Positions 1 to 9,699 of a DNA stretch of 64,000 nt are shown in pieces. The number at the start of each line of letters is the position of its first letter. Position 1 is the stretch's first letter. The position numbers were made by a program, and so were the translations under genes. The DNA is taken from assembly GCF_002007565.1 (NCBI RefSeq), contig NZ_CP015625.1:1984001-2048000 (forward strand), read 5' to 3'. The notes under the pieces were generated by a model that searched no databases, was not told the DNA's origin, and saw nothing but the letters and a program-made list of their open reading frames with translations. Source of the DNA: Ditibartonella choladocola (GTDB taxonomy: Bacteria; Pseudomonadota; Alphaproteobacteria; Rhizobiales; Rhizobiaceae).

Positions 1-199
1 CCGCAAACAATATGAGTGTGGGCATCCGGAATGCTGTTAAGGATGATAACGGCCTTACATATTCTGTAAGCCGGACAAGCGAACGGTGGTGCGGTTCTGG
101 ACAAACATGTGACGCACCTTCATCAATCAGTTCTGGCGGTTCTGGTACAGCAACAAATCGCGGTACGTTTTTTTGTTTTTCTCGTATTGATCTCTTGTT

Positions 200-3100
200 T
201 CAGCCGGTTGTTTTGGCATTTTGCGCGGCATTGAGCTCCTCCTCAAGCTCGAAATCCTCTTCGGCTTTCGGGCGGATGAAGCGGCCAAGCAAGAGATAGG
301 TAACCGGTGTCACATAAAGCGTTGCAATGGTTGCAAGGCCAAGCCCGCCAACAATGACAAAGCCTAAAGAAATTCTGGCTTCTGCACCCGCTCCGCTTGC
401 AAGAATGAGCGGTACACCACCAAGAATGGCGCAAATCATTGTCATTGATACCGGCCGCAAACGTATATTGGCGGCATTTTCCACCGCCTCGCGCAAAGTC
501 TGGTTGCGGTTTCTGAGCTGGTCGGCAAATTCGACAATCAGAATGCCGTTTTTGGCCATAATGCCGACAAGCAGCACCAGCCCGATCTCGCTATAGACAT
601 TCAGGCTTACCCCGCTCACCATCATGGCAAAAACCGCACTGCCAAGGCCGAGCGGCACTGTTGCCATAACAATGAGGCCGGAAATGAAACTTTCAAACTG
701 TGCCGCAAGAACAAGAAGAATAATGACCAATGCAAAGCCGAACACGATAATGAGGCCGGAAGAGGTTTCGCTCAATGTGGCAGCCTCGGCAAGCGGGATG
801 ATATAGCTTCCCGCAGGCAATATGGGTTTGGCAAGTTCAAGCGCCTGCTGATAGGCTTCACCGAGTGCAAAACCCGGTGCAAGACTTGCCGTCAAGGCAA
901 TCGAGCGCATACGCGATTCCCGTCCGAGTTCCGGAGGAACCGGCTTTTCTTTAACCGTTGTCACCACCGACATCGGCACAAAACGGTCATCTGCCGTTTT
1001 CATGAAAATATTTTCAAGATCGGTCGGGTCATTGACCGGTGTGCTATTCGACACAAGCTTCACATCATAGGAACGGTCGCCAATATAGACCGAGCCGATT
1101 TTGCGCCCGTCAAGCATGGATTGCACGGCATTGGCAAGTCCGGTAATGTCAATACCGAGATCGGTTGCCCTTTCGCGATTAATGTCGATGAACAATTGTG
1201 GCTGCGTTGCTTCAACACTCAAGCGCGGCTGGACAAAACGCGGGTCCTCCTGCATTTTCCTGACCAGCGCATCGGCAACCGGCTGGAGTTTCGCATAATC
1301 GGTGCCGAGAATTGCAAATTGCAAGCCCTGACCCGCCCCCCTGATGCCGAGCGAATTACCTTCCGCCGCAATGACACGCACAGCCGGAAAACCCTTCATA
1401 ATTTGGTTGATTTCCTGAACGATTTCCTGCTGGCTGCGGTGACGCTCGCCCCAAGGTGCAAGATTGAGCATGAGAAAACCGTTATTGGACGAGCCGAAAG
1501 TGCCTGATACCGAATAGGTATTGATGATTTCGCCCCTTTCTTTGAACGGCAAAAGCGCATCTTCTATCTTGCGCATTTCATCATTGAGATAATCGACAGA
1601 AATTCCTTGTGGCCCGTTGATGCGCAAAAACACCTGTGCGCGGTCTTCCGACGGGGTCAGTTCCTGCCGCAAGGTGAGGTATCCACCCGCACTTAAAACA
1701 ACAAAGCCGATCGAAAGCAAAACCACAATCCACGGATGGTCAAGAGCACGGTGCAAAGTGCGGGCATAGAAATTCTGTAATATCTGGGCAAATTTTAAAA
1801 GCAATGCCGGTTTGGAATGCCCGTCGCTTAAGCCCTCCTGCCCGTTATTTTCCTGAACGCGCCCGTTTCCCTCACCGTTCAAATTTTCCTCATCGTTTAA
1901 ACTTCCCTCATTATCGGCAATGTCTGCGGCAGGCTTTTTGACATCTTTCAGAAATCTTGAAGCAAGCATCGGGCAAAGTGTCAAAGCCACAATTGCCGAA
2001 AGCAGAATGGCAATTGCCAGCACAAAACCGAATTCGCGGAAAAGCCCGCCTGCCTGACCTGGCAAAAAGGAAATCGGCACGAAAACCGCAACAAGCGTCA
2101 GTGTTGTGGCAATCACAGCAAAAAACACTTCTCTTGTACCGATAACGGCCGCAGCCCTCGGCCCTGCGCCAAGATTACGGTGACGCACAATATTTTCCAG
2201 AACGACAATCGCATCATCGACCACCAGACCGGTCGCAAGAACAAGTGCAAGGAGAGTTAGAATATTGACCGAAAAACCGGCAAGATAAATAGCGGCAAAT
2301 GTGCCGATCAAGGCGACAGGAATAGAAAGTGCGGGAATGAAAGTGGCGCGCAAATCCCACAAAAACAGAAAAATGATAACCACAACGCTTAAAACCGCAA
2401 CAATAAGCGCCACCTCGACTTCGTGAATAGCGCCTTTGATAAAGCTTGCATCATCACTTGTAATGGTAATATGCACGCCTTCAGGAAGTGTTTTGTTGAG
2501 ATTGTCAACAGCCGACCTTATTCCTTCGGAAATATCGAGTGTGTTTGATTGTGCCTGCCGCACAATACCAAGCCCGACACCGGGTTTGCCATTCACACGC
2601 ACAATCGAGGTTTCCACATCCGGCCCCAGAGTGACATTGGCAATATCGCCGATACGCACACGATTGTTGAGATAGACATTCTCGAATTCTTCCGGCGTGG
2701 AGATATTGGCAGTTGCTCTCACCACCAGCGCCTGACTGGAACTTCTGAGCGAGCCGGCCGGCGCATCAAGTGCCATATCGGACAGTGTTTTCGTGACATC
2801 GGCAATGGTCAGGCCGTAACTTGCGAGTTTTGCCGGATTAATGTCTATCCTGAAAATCTTGTCACGGTCGCCATTGACCTGCACATCCGCAACACCGGAA
2901 ACCGCCGAAAGCGTGTCGACAATCTGGTCTTCGGTCAAAACCGTCAAATCATCGACACTCATTGTTGTTGACGTTACGGCAAGGCGCATCACCGCATCGG
3001 CATTGGAATCTGCCTTGATAATACGGGACGCATCGGCATCATCGGGTAAATCATTGGTAACACGTGAAATAGCATCGCGAATATCGGCTGCCGCTACATT

Positions 3101-3460
3101 AAGATCAACACCGTCGTTAAATTCGACCGTTACCCGCGAGCGGGCAAAAGAGGAACGCGAGGATATGGTCTTGACACCTGAAACACGCGCCACCGCATCT
3201 TCAAGTTTCTGGGTGATTTCACGGTCGATTGTTTCAGCCGCCGCGCCATCGAAATCGGTTGAGACTGTCACCACCGGACGGTCGACATCCGGCAATTCGC
3301 GCACATCAATGCCCTGAAGTGCGGCAAGCCCCGCCACCATGATGAGCACATTGAGCACAAAAGCCGACACCGGACGGCGGATAAAAAGCGCAACCAGCCC
3401 GCCTTTATCCTTTTCGCGATCCTTTTCGCGTTCACCGGATTTCTGAAAAGCGCCCGCCAT
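200..3460 (-). CDS. RND multidrug efflux permease (HAE1/AcrB type)
   Basis: Inner-membrane proton/drug antiporter that would pass substrates to an adaptor and an outer-membrane channel. The 1086-aa length and the two-fold layout (N-terminal helix near residues 27-47, large periplasmic loops, two blocks of helices) are those of the family. The TM4 proton-relay aspartates are seen in GLVVDDAIVVLEN near residue 415. A low-complexity Asn/Glu/Gly-rich insert at about residues 510-543 sits in the central cytoplasmic linker and is unusual. The ATG overlaps the stop of the adaptor gene by one base, so the two are translated together. No outer-membrane factor is encoded next to it. Substrate unknown. 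Confidence 0.93.
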   Translation of the reverse strand: MAGAFQKSGEREKDREKDKGGLVALFIRRPVSAFVLNVLIMVAGLAALQGIDVRELPDVDRPVVTVSTDFDGAAAETIDREITQKLEDAVARVSGVKTISSRSSFARSRVTVEFNDGVDLNVAAADIRDAISRVTNDLPDDADASRIIKADSNADAVMRLAVTSTTMSVDDLTVLTEDQIVDTLSAVSGVADVQVNGDRDKIFRIDINPAKLASYGLTIADVTKTLSDMALDAPAGSLRSSSQALVVRATANISTPEEFENVYLNNRVRIGDIANVTLGPDVETSIVRVNGKPGVGLGIVRQAQSNTLDISEGIRSAVDNLNKTLPEGVHITITSDDASFIKGAIHEVEVALIVAVLSVVVIIFLFLWDLRATFIPALSIPVALIGTFAAIYLAGFSVNILTLLALVLATGLVVDDAIVVLENIVRHRNLGAGPRAAAVIGTREVFFAVIATTLTLVAVFVPISFLPGQAGGLFREFGFVLAIAILLSAIVALTLCPMLASRFLKDVKKPAADIADNEGSLNDEENLNGEGNGRVQENNGQEGLSDGHSKPALLLKFAQILQNFYARTLHRALDHPWIVVLLSIGFVVLSAGGYLTLRQELTPSEDRAQVFLRINGPQGISVDYLNDEMRKIEDALLPFKERGEIINTYSVSGTFGSSNNGFLMLNLAPWGERHRSQQEIVQEINQIMKGFPAVRVIAAEGNSLGIRGAGQGLQFAILGTDYAKLQPVADALVRKMQEDPRFVQPRLSVEATQPQLFIDINRERATDLGIDITGLANAVQSMLDGRKIGSVYIGDRSYDVKLVSNSTPVNDPTDLENIFMKTADDRFVPMSVVTTVKEKPVPPELGRESRMRSIALTASLAPGFALGEAYQQALELAKPILPAGSYIIPLAEAATLSETSSGLIIVFGFALVIILLVLAAQFESFISGLIVMATVPLGLGSAVFAMMVSGVSLNVYSEIGLVLLVGIMAKNGILIVEFADQLRNRNQTLREAVENAANIRLRPVSMTMICAILGGVPLILASGAGAEARISLGFVIVGGLGLATIATLYVTPVTYLLLGRFIRPKAEEDFELEEELNAAQNAKTTG

Positions 3461-4764
3461 TACCGGTTTGCTCCGTCAGGGATTTGCTTTTCGTTTCCCT
3501 TTAATTCTTGAGGTTCACCGGCCGCTTTCTGGGCTTCACCCGAAGTCGCTTCTGTTGCTTTTTCGCGTGGCTCACTATCGCCACCGGATTGAGCCGAACG
3601 ATTGTCCTGATTGGCAAGAGAAACGTTTTTTCCCGCCTCTTTCACCCCTTCATCCTGTAAAACATCGACAGCACTTTTATCTTGCAGATTTTGCACGCCC
3701 TTAGTGACAACAAGATCTCCTTGATGAAGTGCACCGGTGACCAGTACCGAATCCGCATTGCGCTGGACAATGCCCACCCGCACATGTTCCACAATACCGT
3801 CTTTCATTGGACCGTTTTCCATTGAACCGTTTTTCATTGGAGCGTTTTTCATTGAACCGTTTTTCACGCGCCAGACATAAGCACCCTCGGCGTTCCACTG
3901 GATTGCAAGCGGGTCGACAGCCGGATAAGGGTCACCCGGAAAAGCAAGCGACACAGAAAAAGACATGCCCGACTGGAGAACACCGGAGGCATTATCGACT
4001 TCCGCACGAATGCGCAAAGTGCGGCTTTGTTCATCAATCATATTGTCAATGGCGCTGATGCGGCCGACAAATTCTTCACCGGGGCGGGCAATAGATGTGG
4101 CTTTCACTTGTTGGCCGATTTTGATAAGCGGGGCAAAACGTTCAGGAACCCAGACATCAATCAGAATATGATCGCGATTATCTATGCGGGCGATTGTTGT
4201 ATCGGATGTTACGTAATTTCCCGCATCAACCGGTAAAATACCCACAATGCCGCTTACCGGCGCACGGATTGTGCGGCGATCGGCCGCAAGCTCGGCATCA
4301 CGCAGTGCGAGCCTTGCCTTGTCGAGTGCAAGTTTTGCCGACAATTCCTGCACCTCGGTTGCCGTATTGGAGGAACGCAACTTGACCGTTCTTGCCATGG
4401 TCAATTCCGCGTCATTGACTTCCACTTTGGCGCGCTCGACGGCGATTTCTTCATTATCGGAATCAAGTTTTGCAACCGGATCGCCAACATTGACGTGCAT
4501 TCCCGCACTCACATAAATCTTGTCCATTACGCCGCTCGACCAGGGGGTGACGGCAACGGTTGCAAGTGCCCTTCCCGTGCCGATTGCGCTTAAACGGTCA
4601 TTGATGAGTTTTTGGCTTACCGGTTTTACAACCACTTCGTTGTTTTTAGAGGACGAGGAGGCATGATCGTCGGTTTTCCCATTTTTTGAACCCTGCCAGA
4701 CAAACAGTCCGACGACAATGAGAGCAAAAATAACAACAATGGCAATTTTCGACGGGCGTTTCAT
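3460..4764 (-). CDS. RND efflux periplasmic adaptor (membrane fusion protein)
   Basis: Periplasmic adaptor of the HlyD/AcrA family that links the RND pump to an outer-membrane channel. One N-terminal membrane anchor (about residues 8-23), then a lipoyl-like half (PWSSGVMDKIYVSAG), a helical hairpin, the returning lipoyl half (RAPVSGIVGILPVDAG) and a beta-barrel (IDVWVPERFAPL). Between about residues 298 and 326 a five-residue unit (KNGSM/KNAPM/ENGPM) is repeated, from a 15-bp minisatellite. The C-terminus is low-complexity. First gene of a two-gene operon with the pump. Confidence 0.93.
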   Translation of the reverse strand: MKRPSKIAIVVIFALIVVGLFVWQGSKNGKTDDHASSSSKNNEVVVKPVSQKLINDRLSAIGTGRALATVAVTPWSSGVMDKIYVSAGMHVNVGDPVAKLDSDNEEIAVERAKVEVNDAELTMARTVKLRSSNTATEVQELSAKLALDKARLALRDAELAADRRTIRAPVSGIVGILPVDAGNYVTSDTTIARIDNRDHILIDVWVPERFAPLIKIGQQVKATSIARPGEEFVGRISAIDNMIDEQSRTLRIRAEVDNASGVLQSGMSFSVSLAFPGDPYPAVDPLAIQWNAEGAYVWRVKNGSMKNAPMKNGSMENGPMKDGIVEHVRVGIVQRNADSVLVTGALHQGDLVVTKGVQNLQDKSAVDVLQDEGVKEAGKNVSLANQDNRSAQSGGDSEPREKATEATSGEAQKAAGEPQELKGNEKQIPDGANR

Positions 4765-5131
4765 CGCGCAACTTTCATTAAAGGATAAGAAAATCCGATA
4801 ATCTATTTTCTGGCATTCGTTTAAAATATTCTTTTGCTAACGCTTTATTTCAAGCGGCTTCTATGCCCCCATCAACCGGCGATCAAGCCCGTTAACCAGG
4901 TTTTTATGACTCTAATTCATGCAAAATAAGCGGTTTTTCGTCCAGTTAAATTTCGGTAATAATCGCAACTTCCGAAATTGCGGGCGGATAAGGGAAAAAA
5001 CAATTTGTTCTTAATCAATGATTTTTATAGACTGGATTTAAAATGCGGGTTTTATAAGGCAGCATTGACTCGTTATTGGTCAGAACTGACGCGGCATTTT
5101 CGCCGATATGACGGTCGTCTGAAGAGGTTGA
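4765..5131. other. divergent intergenic region
   Basis: About 370 bp between the efflux operon (minus) and the histidine kinase (plus). It should hold both promoters. It is AT-rich with no open frame that looks coding. I see no convincing operator palindrome. A purine-rich Shine-Dalgarno (GAAGAGG) precedes the kinase ATG. Confidence 0.5.
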
Positions 5132-6655
5132 ATGGCTAACGAAGAAATAACCGGCGAACAGACGCCTAAAACGACGGGCATGTCGCTTTATCGCGAGCAT
5201 GAAAAAATCCCCTTCTACCGGCGTATGCGGGTTCGTCTGTTATTGCTGATTACGCTTTCGGTTTTCATCACTGAAATTATGGTTTTTATGCCCTCTATTG
5301 CCAGTATGCAGGAAAGCTGGCTTGAAGACCACCACCAATCGGCAAAAGCCATCAGCATGATTCTGGCTTCCAGCCCCGAAATCACCTTAAGCCCGAACTT
5401 GCAAAAAAATGTTTTGACCGCCACCGATGCTTTGGCCATCAGCATTGTCAGAAATGGTGAAAAAATCAATCTTGCCACATCGCCGGATTTGAAACAGGTC
5501 AATGAAACAATCAACCTTCCCGACTATAGCGAAACCAAAGCCCTTCTTGATTCTCTCACAACGCTCTATTTTGGCGGCAATAATATTTTGCTCCTTCGCG
5601 GTCCTATCGAAGGAACCAACATTATCCTTGAAGTCACCGTCGCCGACGCGAAATTGCGTCAGGCAATGATCGATTTTTCCTGGCATTTTGTTGTGATTTC
5701 GCTCACCATTGCGATTGTTGCAGCAACGACAATTTACCTCATCGTCCACGAACTTCTGGTGCGCCCTTTACAAAGCATCTACACCAATATGCTCGATTTT
5801 GTGATGGAACCGCATAATCCCAGCAAAATTCTGGTGCCCGAACCGCGCCGTGATGAATTGGGAATGACACAAAAACGTATTTCGGTTATCGAAAGCGAAT
5901 TGCAAAAAAGCTATGCTCACCAGAAACATCTGGCCAATCTGGGGCTTGCGGTTTCAAAAATCAATCATGACATGAGGAATATTCTGGCTTCCGCGCAATT
6001 GATGTCGGACCACCTCGCCACGGCAAAAGACCCTATGGTGAAAAAAATTGCACCGAAACTTATCCGCGCTATCGACCGCGCGGTCACTTATAGCCAGACA
6101 GTTATCACTTACGGGCGCACGCAGGAAGAAGCGCCAAAGCGTAAAAAACTTCTCCTTCACAGCCTTGTTGCGGATGTGCTTGAATCGCTCACCCTTCCCG
6201 GTTCCGATCAGGTCGAATTTGTGAATGATATACCGGTTGATATGACGGTTGATGCCGATGAGGAACAACTCCACCGCGTTCTCACCAATCTCTGCCGCAA
6301 TGCTGTTCAGGCCATGGTGGAGCGGGAAGATGGTGAAAATCTTCAAAACAAGCTCACCATTAGCGGACACCGTATCGACAATATGGCCATTATCGACGTT
6401 ATAGACACCGGCCCCGGTGTGCCGGCAAAGGCCAAAGAACATCTGTTTTCACCGTTTCAGGGCTCGACCAGCCGCAACGGTTCGGGTTTGGGGCTAACCA
6501 TATGCGAAGAGCTTATCCACGCCCTTGGTGGCACAATTTCACTCATTGATGAAGATAGTGGCGGTGCACATTTTGAAATTCGTGTTCCCGATCTCCCCTC
6601 GCATGGTGATGAACGCCAAAGAAGCGAAAAAACACACCAACGCAATGACGCATAA
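5132..6655 (+). CDS. membrane sensor histidine kinase, orphan
   Basis: Signal-transducing histidine kinase of 507 aa. Two membrane segments (about residues 30-50 and 185-207) bracket a periplasmic sensor domain, followed by a HAMP-like linker. The dimerisation segment KINHDMRNILASAQ puts the phospho-acceptor His near residue 279. The ATPase domain shows an N box (NLCRNAVQAM), a G1 box (DVIDTGPGVP) and a G2 box (GSGLGLTI). The C-terminus is short and charged. No response regulator lies next to it, so its partner must be elsewhere. The start has a Shine-Dalgarno GAAGAGG about four bases upstream. Signal sensed is unknown. Confidence 0.9.
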   Translation: MANEEITGEQTPKTTGMSLYREHEKIPFYRRMRVRLLLLITLSVFITEIMVFMPSIASMQESWLEDHHQSAKAISMILASSPEITLSPNLQKNVLTATDALAISIVRNGEKINLATSPDLKQVNETINLPDYSETKALLDSLTTLYFGGNNILLLRGPIEGTNIILEVTVADAKLRQAMIDFSWHFVVISLTIAIVAATTIYLIVHELLVRPLQSIYTNMLDFVMEPHNPSKILVPEPRRDELGMTQKRISVIESELQKSYAHQKHLANLGLAVSKINHDMRNILASAQLMSDHLATAKDPMVKKIAPKLIRAIDRAVTYSQTVITYGRTQEEAPKRKKLLLHSLVADVLESLTLPGSDQVEFVNDIPVDMTVDADEEQLHRVLTNLCRNAVQAMVEREDGENLQNKLTISGHRIDNMAIIDVIDTGPGVPAKAKEHLFSPFQGSTSRNGSGLGLTICEELIHALGGTISLIDEDSGGAHFEIRVPDLPSHGDERQRSEKTHQRNDA

Positions 6656-6954
6656 TTTTATGATAAAGCTTGAAGGCTTTCAATGAAGCCCGAAAAAGGC
6701 TTGCCATGATGTAAAAATGTGAACCACCGGCTCACTCGATGTTTTATTGACAAGCGTTTTTTAAAATAGGGATTTCCCGCGTTTCAGCCGCATATGAGCG
6801 AATTAACGACAAGAATGAACAAAAAAATAAATTCTTCTCTTGCATTTTTTTCACGAACCAATTAGGAAACCGCTTGTCAGTCGTTGAAGATGTTCAAATC
6901 CGGATGTCGGCAATGAAACTGGCTGGAAACACCGTTCCGGTGGTTTTCAAAAGT

Positions 6955-7031
6955 GCACCCGTAGCTCAGCTGGATAGAGCACCAGACTACGAATCTGGGG
7001 GTCAGGAGTTCGAATCTCTTCGGGTGCGCCA
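6955..7031 (+). tRNA. tRNA-Arg(ACG)
   Basis: A 77-nt cloverleaf. The acceptor arms GCACCCG and CGGGTGC pair, and the D-arm GTAGCTCAGCTGGATAGAGC is typical. The anticodon stem CCAGA/TCTGG encloses the loop CTACGAA with anticodon ACG, and the T-arm contains GTTCGAATC. The 3' CCA is encoded. Position 34 A would be edited to inosine. Confidence 0.96.
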
Positions 7032-7926
7032 CTTGATTTTTTCCTACCAAATTTTTTCAATCTTTATTGTGGTTTATCTGTCCTATTGGACGTAAGCCGC
7101 AGAACCAGATTGCGACCAAATCACCTTCAAGGAAAGCATATAATTGGCGATGGGCTTTGATTGCCATTATTGATGACGCTTTATGAAACCGGCTTTATTC
7201 CGGAATCCTGGAATATCTTCAACATAGGCTGGCTATTTCGCGCCCTGTTTTTACGGGCTATTCGGCAACCTGCTTTTAAAGAGAAAAAGCCACTGTCAGA
7301 AGTTTTCCAAATGGTCACGCAGCCATATGGAGCGCATGGGATAGAAAAACAAATACACCCCGTTTATGAAGCTCGTTTCCGATGCGCCCGGTCGGCCAAC
7401 TTCCATTTTCACATCAGCCGCGAAGGTTACGTCGATAATTTCGCTTTTTTCAAGTTTTGCAATGTTTCGAGACCAAATCCGGCTATCCTTGATAATTCAG
7501 GAAAACCCGTTTTCTCGGCTTATTCACCAATGACACAAAAATAGATTTTGACACCAACATAGATTTTTCTCTGAATGAGAACATGTCCCGTTAATCAGCT
7601 ATCGGAACCTGAAAAATGGATAAAGTTTGCGAAACAAACATCAACAAATGACAAACAAACAATTTTGGAGCGCACTTATCGTCTTGAGACTAGCCCGCGA
7701 CGTTTTTTACGACTTCATCAATTTCATAGAAAGAATTAATGAAAAGCTTTTCTCGACCTTGCGCTCAAGTGTCAGCCATTTCTTTTTCAGGATAGATCTC
7801 GTCTTCATCCCTATCCGGACAAGCACTTAAAGTGCTTAAAAAAGAAATGGCCTGCACCTCATCTCCAAGCCGTGAATAACTTACGTCTTTTTTCAGTCAA
7901 CTGTTCGACATTGGTCGTAATGCGCC
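7032..7926. other. gene-poor region, possible decayed gene
   Basis: About 900 bp between tRNA-Arg and the AhpD-like gene without a convincing gene. The minus-strand frame covering 7296-7491 reads like protein (it contains EIIDVTFAADVKMEVGRPG) but has no start and is broken upstream by a stop. It may be the 3' end of a dead gene; family not recognised. The plus-strand open frames here have atypical composition and no ribosome-binding sites. Confidence 0.35.
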
Positions 7927-8358
7927 TCACTGCCGCATGGAAATGGCAAGTCTGTTCATTCCGTTCATCAGCGATATTGCAAATGTGAGGTCTGATATTT
8001 CTTTATCACTAAAGACCTTTTTTAATGCCTCGTACGACTCGTCATCGGCGTGGCTTGTCGATATGTTTGTTAACTGCTCGGCCCAATTCAGTGCTGCTTG
8101 TTCTTTTTCAGAATATTGGTCACTCACACGCCATCCGGCCACTTCAGCTATACGGCGCTGCGTTTCGCCATCTTTTAGCAGGGAATTTGTATGAAGATTA
8201 AGGCAATATGCGCATCCATTGATTTGAGAAACTCTGAGATAGACCAATTCAATCAGCTTTTGTTCGACAACGCTTTTCTCAAGGGCGACTTTCACGGCTC
8301 TAAAACCACTCATAAGTTCCGGCGATAAGTCAAAATATTTCAATCTGAGATTTTTCAT
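7927..8358 (-). CDS. AhpD-like carboxymuconolactone decarboxylase-family protein
   Basis: Small all-helical protein (143 aa) of the alkylhydroperoxidase AhpD/CMD family. It carries the redox motif NGCAYCLNLHTN near residues 47-58, with the two cysteines and histidine that act in peroxide or disulfide reduction. The start has a clear Shine-Dalgarno (AAGGAG). It overlaps the end of the DoxX gene by four bases and forms an operon with it. A role in oxidative or electrophile stress is likely; the true substrate cannot be told from sequence. Confidence 0.85.
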   Translation of the reverse strand: MKNLRLKYFDLSPELMSGFRAVKVALEKSVVEQKLIELVYLRVSQINGCAYCLNLHTNSLLKDGETQRRIAEVAGWRVSDQYSEKEQAALNWAEQLTNISTSHADDESYEALKKVFSDKEISDLTFAISLMNGMNRLAISMRQ

Positions 8359-8798
8359 GTTCTCTTCTCCTTATTGTCATTATAGTCTGCAAAATATATT
8401 AATAACGAAATCGCAAAACAAACAATAACATTGAAATTAATCATCATTTTTATACTTTGAAAAAGTGACATACTTACCAAAAATAATATTAATAAAAATA
8501 TATTTGCAATGTTAATGAATTTGTTCTTCGTGTTAATAATATAGGCTAAAGCTATTAATGCCTCTAAAGCTGTAACCACCCAACCAATAACAGGAATCAT
8601 GTTTTCCGGAGCCCAAGGACACAGAGTCGAGACATGTTTAAAAAATTGGGTCATCGAGCCCCATGAAACACCTGTTTCACCAAAATGACCCCAAAAACCG
8701 AAACGGTCGAATACAGCCGAAAGATAGCTGATAGCCAAACTGACTTTAGCAAAATATATGCCTCGATTTTGCAGAGGCAATTCAAGAAAGTCAAACAT
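8355..8798 (-). CDS. DoxX-family membrane protein
   Basis: 147-aa integral membrane protein with about four helices (for example the stretch around VIGWVVTALEALIALAYI). It starts with a helix containing RGIYFAKVSLAISYLSAVFDRFGFWG, typical of DoxX/SURF4-type proteins. It is first in a two-gene operon with the AhpD-like protein, a pairing seen often in redox stress operons. Its coding sequence is more AT-rich than most neighbours, which may mean later acquisition. The ribosome-binding site is weak. Confidence 0.75.
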   Translation of the reverse strand: MFDFLELPLQNRGIYFAKVSLAISYLSAVFDRFGFWGHFGETGVSWGSMTQFFKHVSTLCPWAPENMIPVIGWVVTALEALIALAYIINTKNKFINIANIFLLILFLVSMSLFQSIKMMINFNVIVCFAISLLIYFADYNDNKEKRT

Positions 8799-9699
8799 GC
8801 ATTACCGTATTCTAAAATTCTGTGAATGAAACAATGTCGCAAATGCGCTTGTTGCGATAGGGACATATCGGGACAATTCGATAGTGACATTTGAATTTTG
8901 GTTTCAGACACAAAGGATGCATTTCTATAAAAATTTCTATGGGGATTTCTACAAAACAAACGTAAGATTCTGTTTCTTGTCTTTTTAATCAAAAGCGCTG
9001 TCATGGAAATTACGAATCCACAAGCCTACAGATCAGGCTCTTTTTCAACACTTGGCATCGTAAAATAACATCAAGAGAAGTGGTTCCGCTTGTTTGAACA
9101 TTTTGATGTGTTTTTGGCAGGCTTCATGACCCGTTTATGCAACCCCCCCTTATCTCACAGCATAGTGAAGTAAACCTTGTCAGGGTTTGTGGTCGTTCAG
9201 GGCTTCTGGTCATTCAAGGTTTGTGGGCGTTCAGGGGGTGTGGTTAAGGAATGAAGGTGGGCATCGGCTTTCATAAAAATTCGGCTATCGGCTGATAGCA
9301 GCACGTTCACGAGCCAGAGCCAGAGCCTCGCCCGTATAAAGACGACCCTCCTTATATTTAACGAAACATCAAAGAATTGCCAAATTGCCAAAGTCGCCCG
9401 ACAAAAACGTTGTCCCGCCAAGCTTCCCTGCCATTCATCGAGGTCATCTCACCGGCTTATTCAAGAATGCCTGTTCCTCCAACCGAAGTCGGCAAACCGG
9501 ATTGTGATGAGCCGTGGGGAACCCTGTCATGATTATCTTTTGTTCGAGGCTAAAGGTGAAATCGGGCAGAAAAATCCGCTCTCGCGAATGTCAAGTTTTC
9601 GAGCGACTTCTCACCGGTTTGACCATTCAATTCTAAGTATCTATTGATTACTGTCATTGATTGTTATGAATGAAGATGTTTCTGACGGCGAGGAAACGA
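8799..9699. other. long divergent intergenic region
   Basis: About 900 bp between the DoxX gene (minus) and the MocR regulator (plus). No open frame here looks real. It contains a set of three imperfect 17-bp tandem repeats (listed separately). The region should hold the promoters of both transcription units. Confidence 0.45.
9183..9233. repeat. three imperfect 17-bp tandem repeats
   Basis: Three head-to-tail 17-bp units: GGGTTTGTGGTCGTTCA, GGGCTTCTGGTCATTCA and AGGTTTGTGGGCGTTCA. A fourth, degraded unit may follow. They lie in non-coding DNA. Unit length equals that of the repeat at 59341 and of the duplication inside cas1. Confidence 0.7.

Noticed and set aside
7161-7544. 127-codon plus-strand frame after tRNA-Arg
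   Set aside because: No ribosome-binding site or family signature; the opposite strand reads more like old coding DNA.
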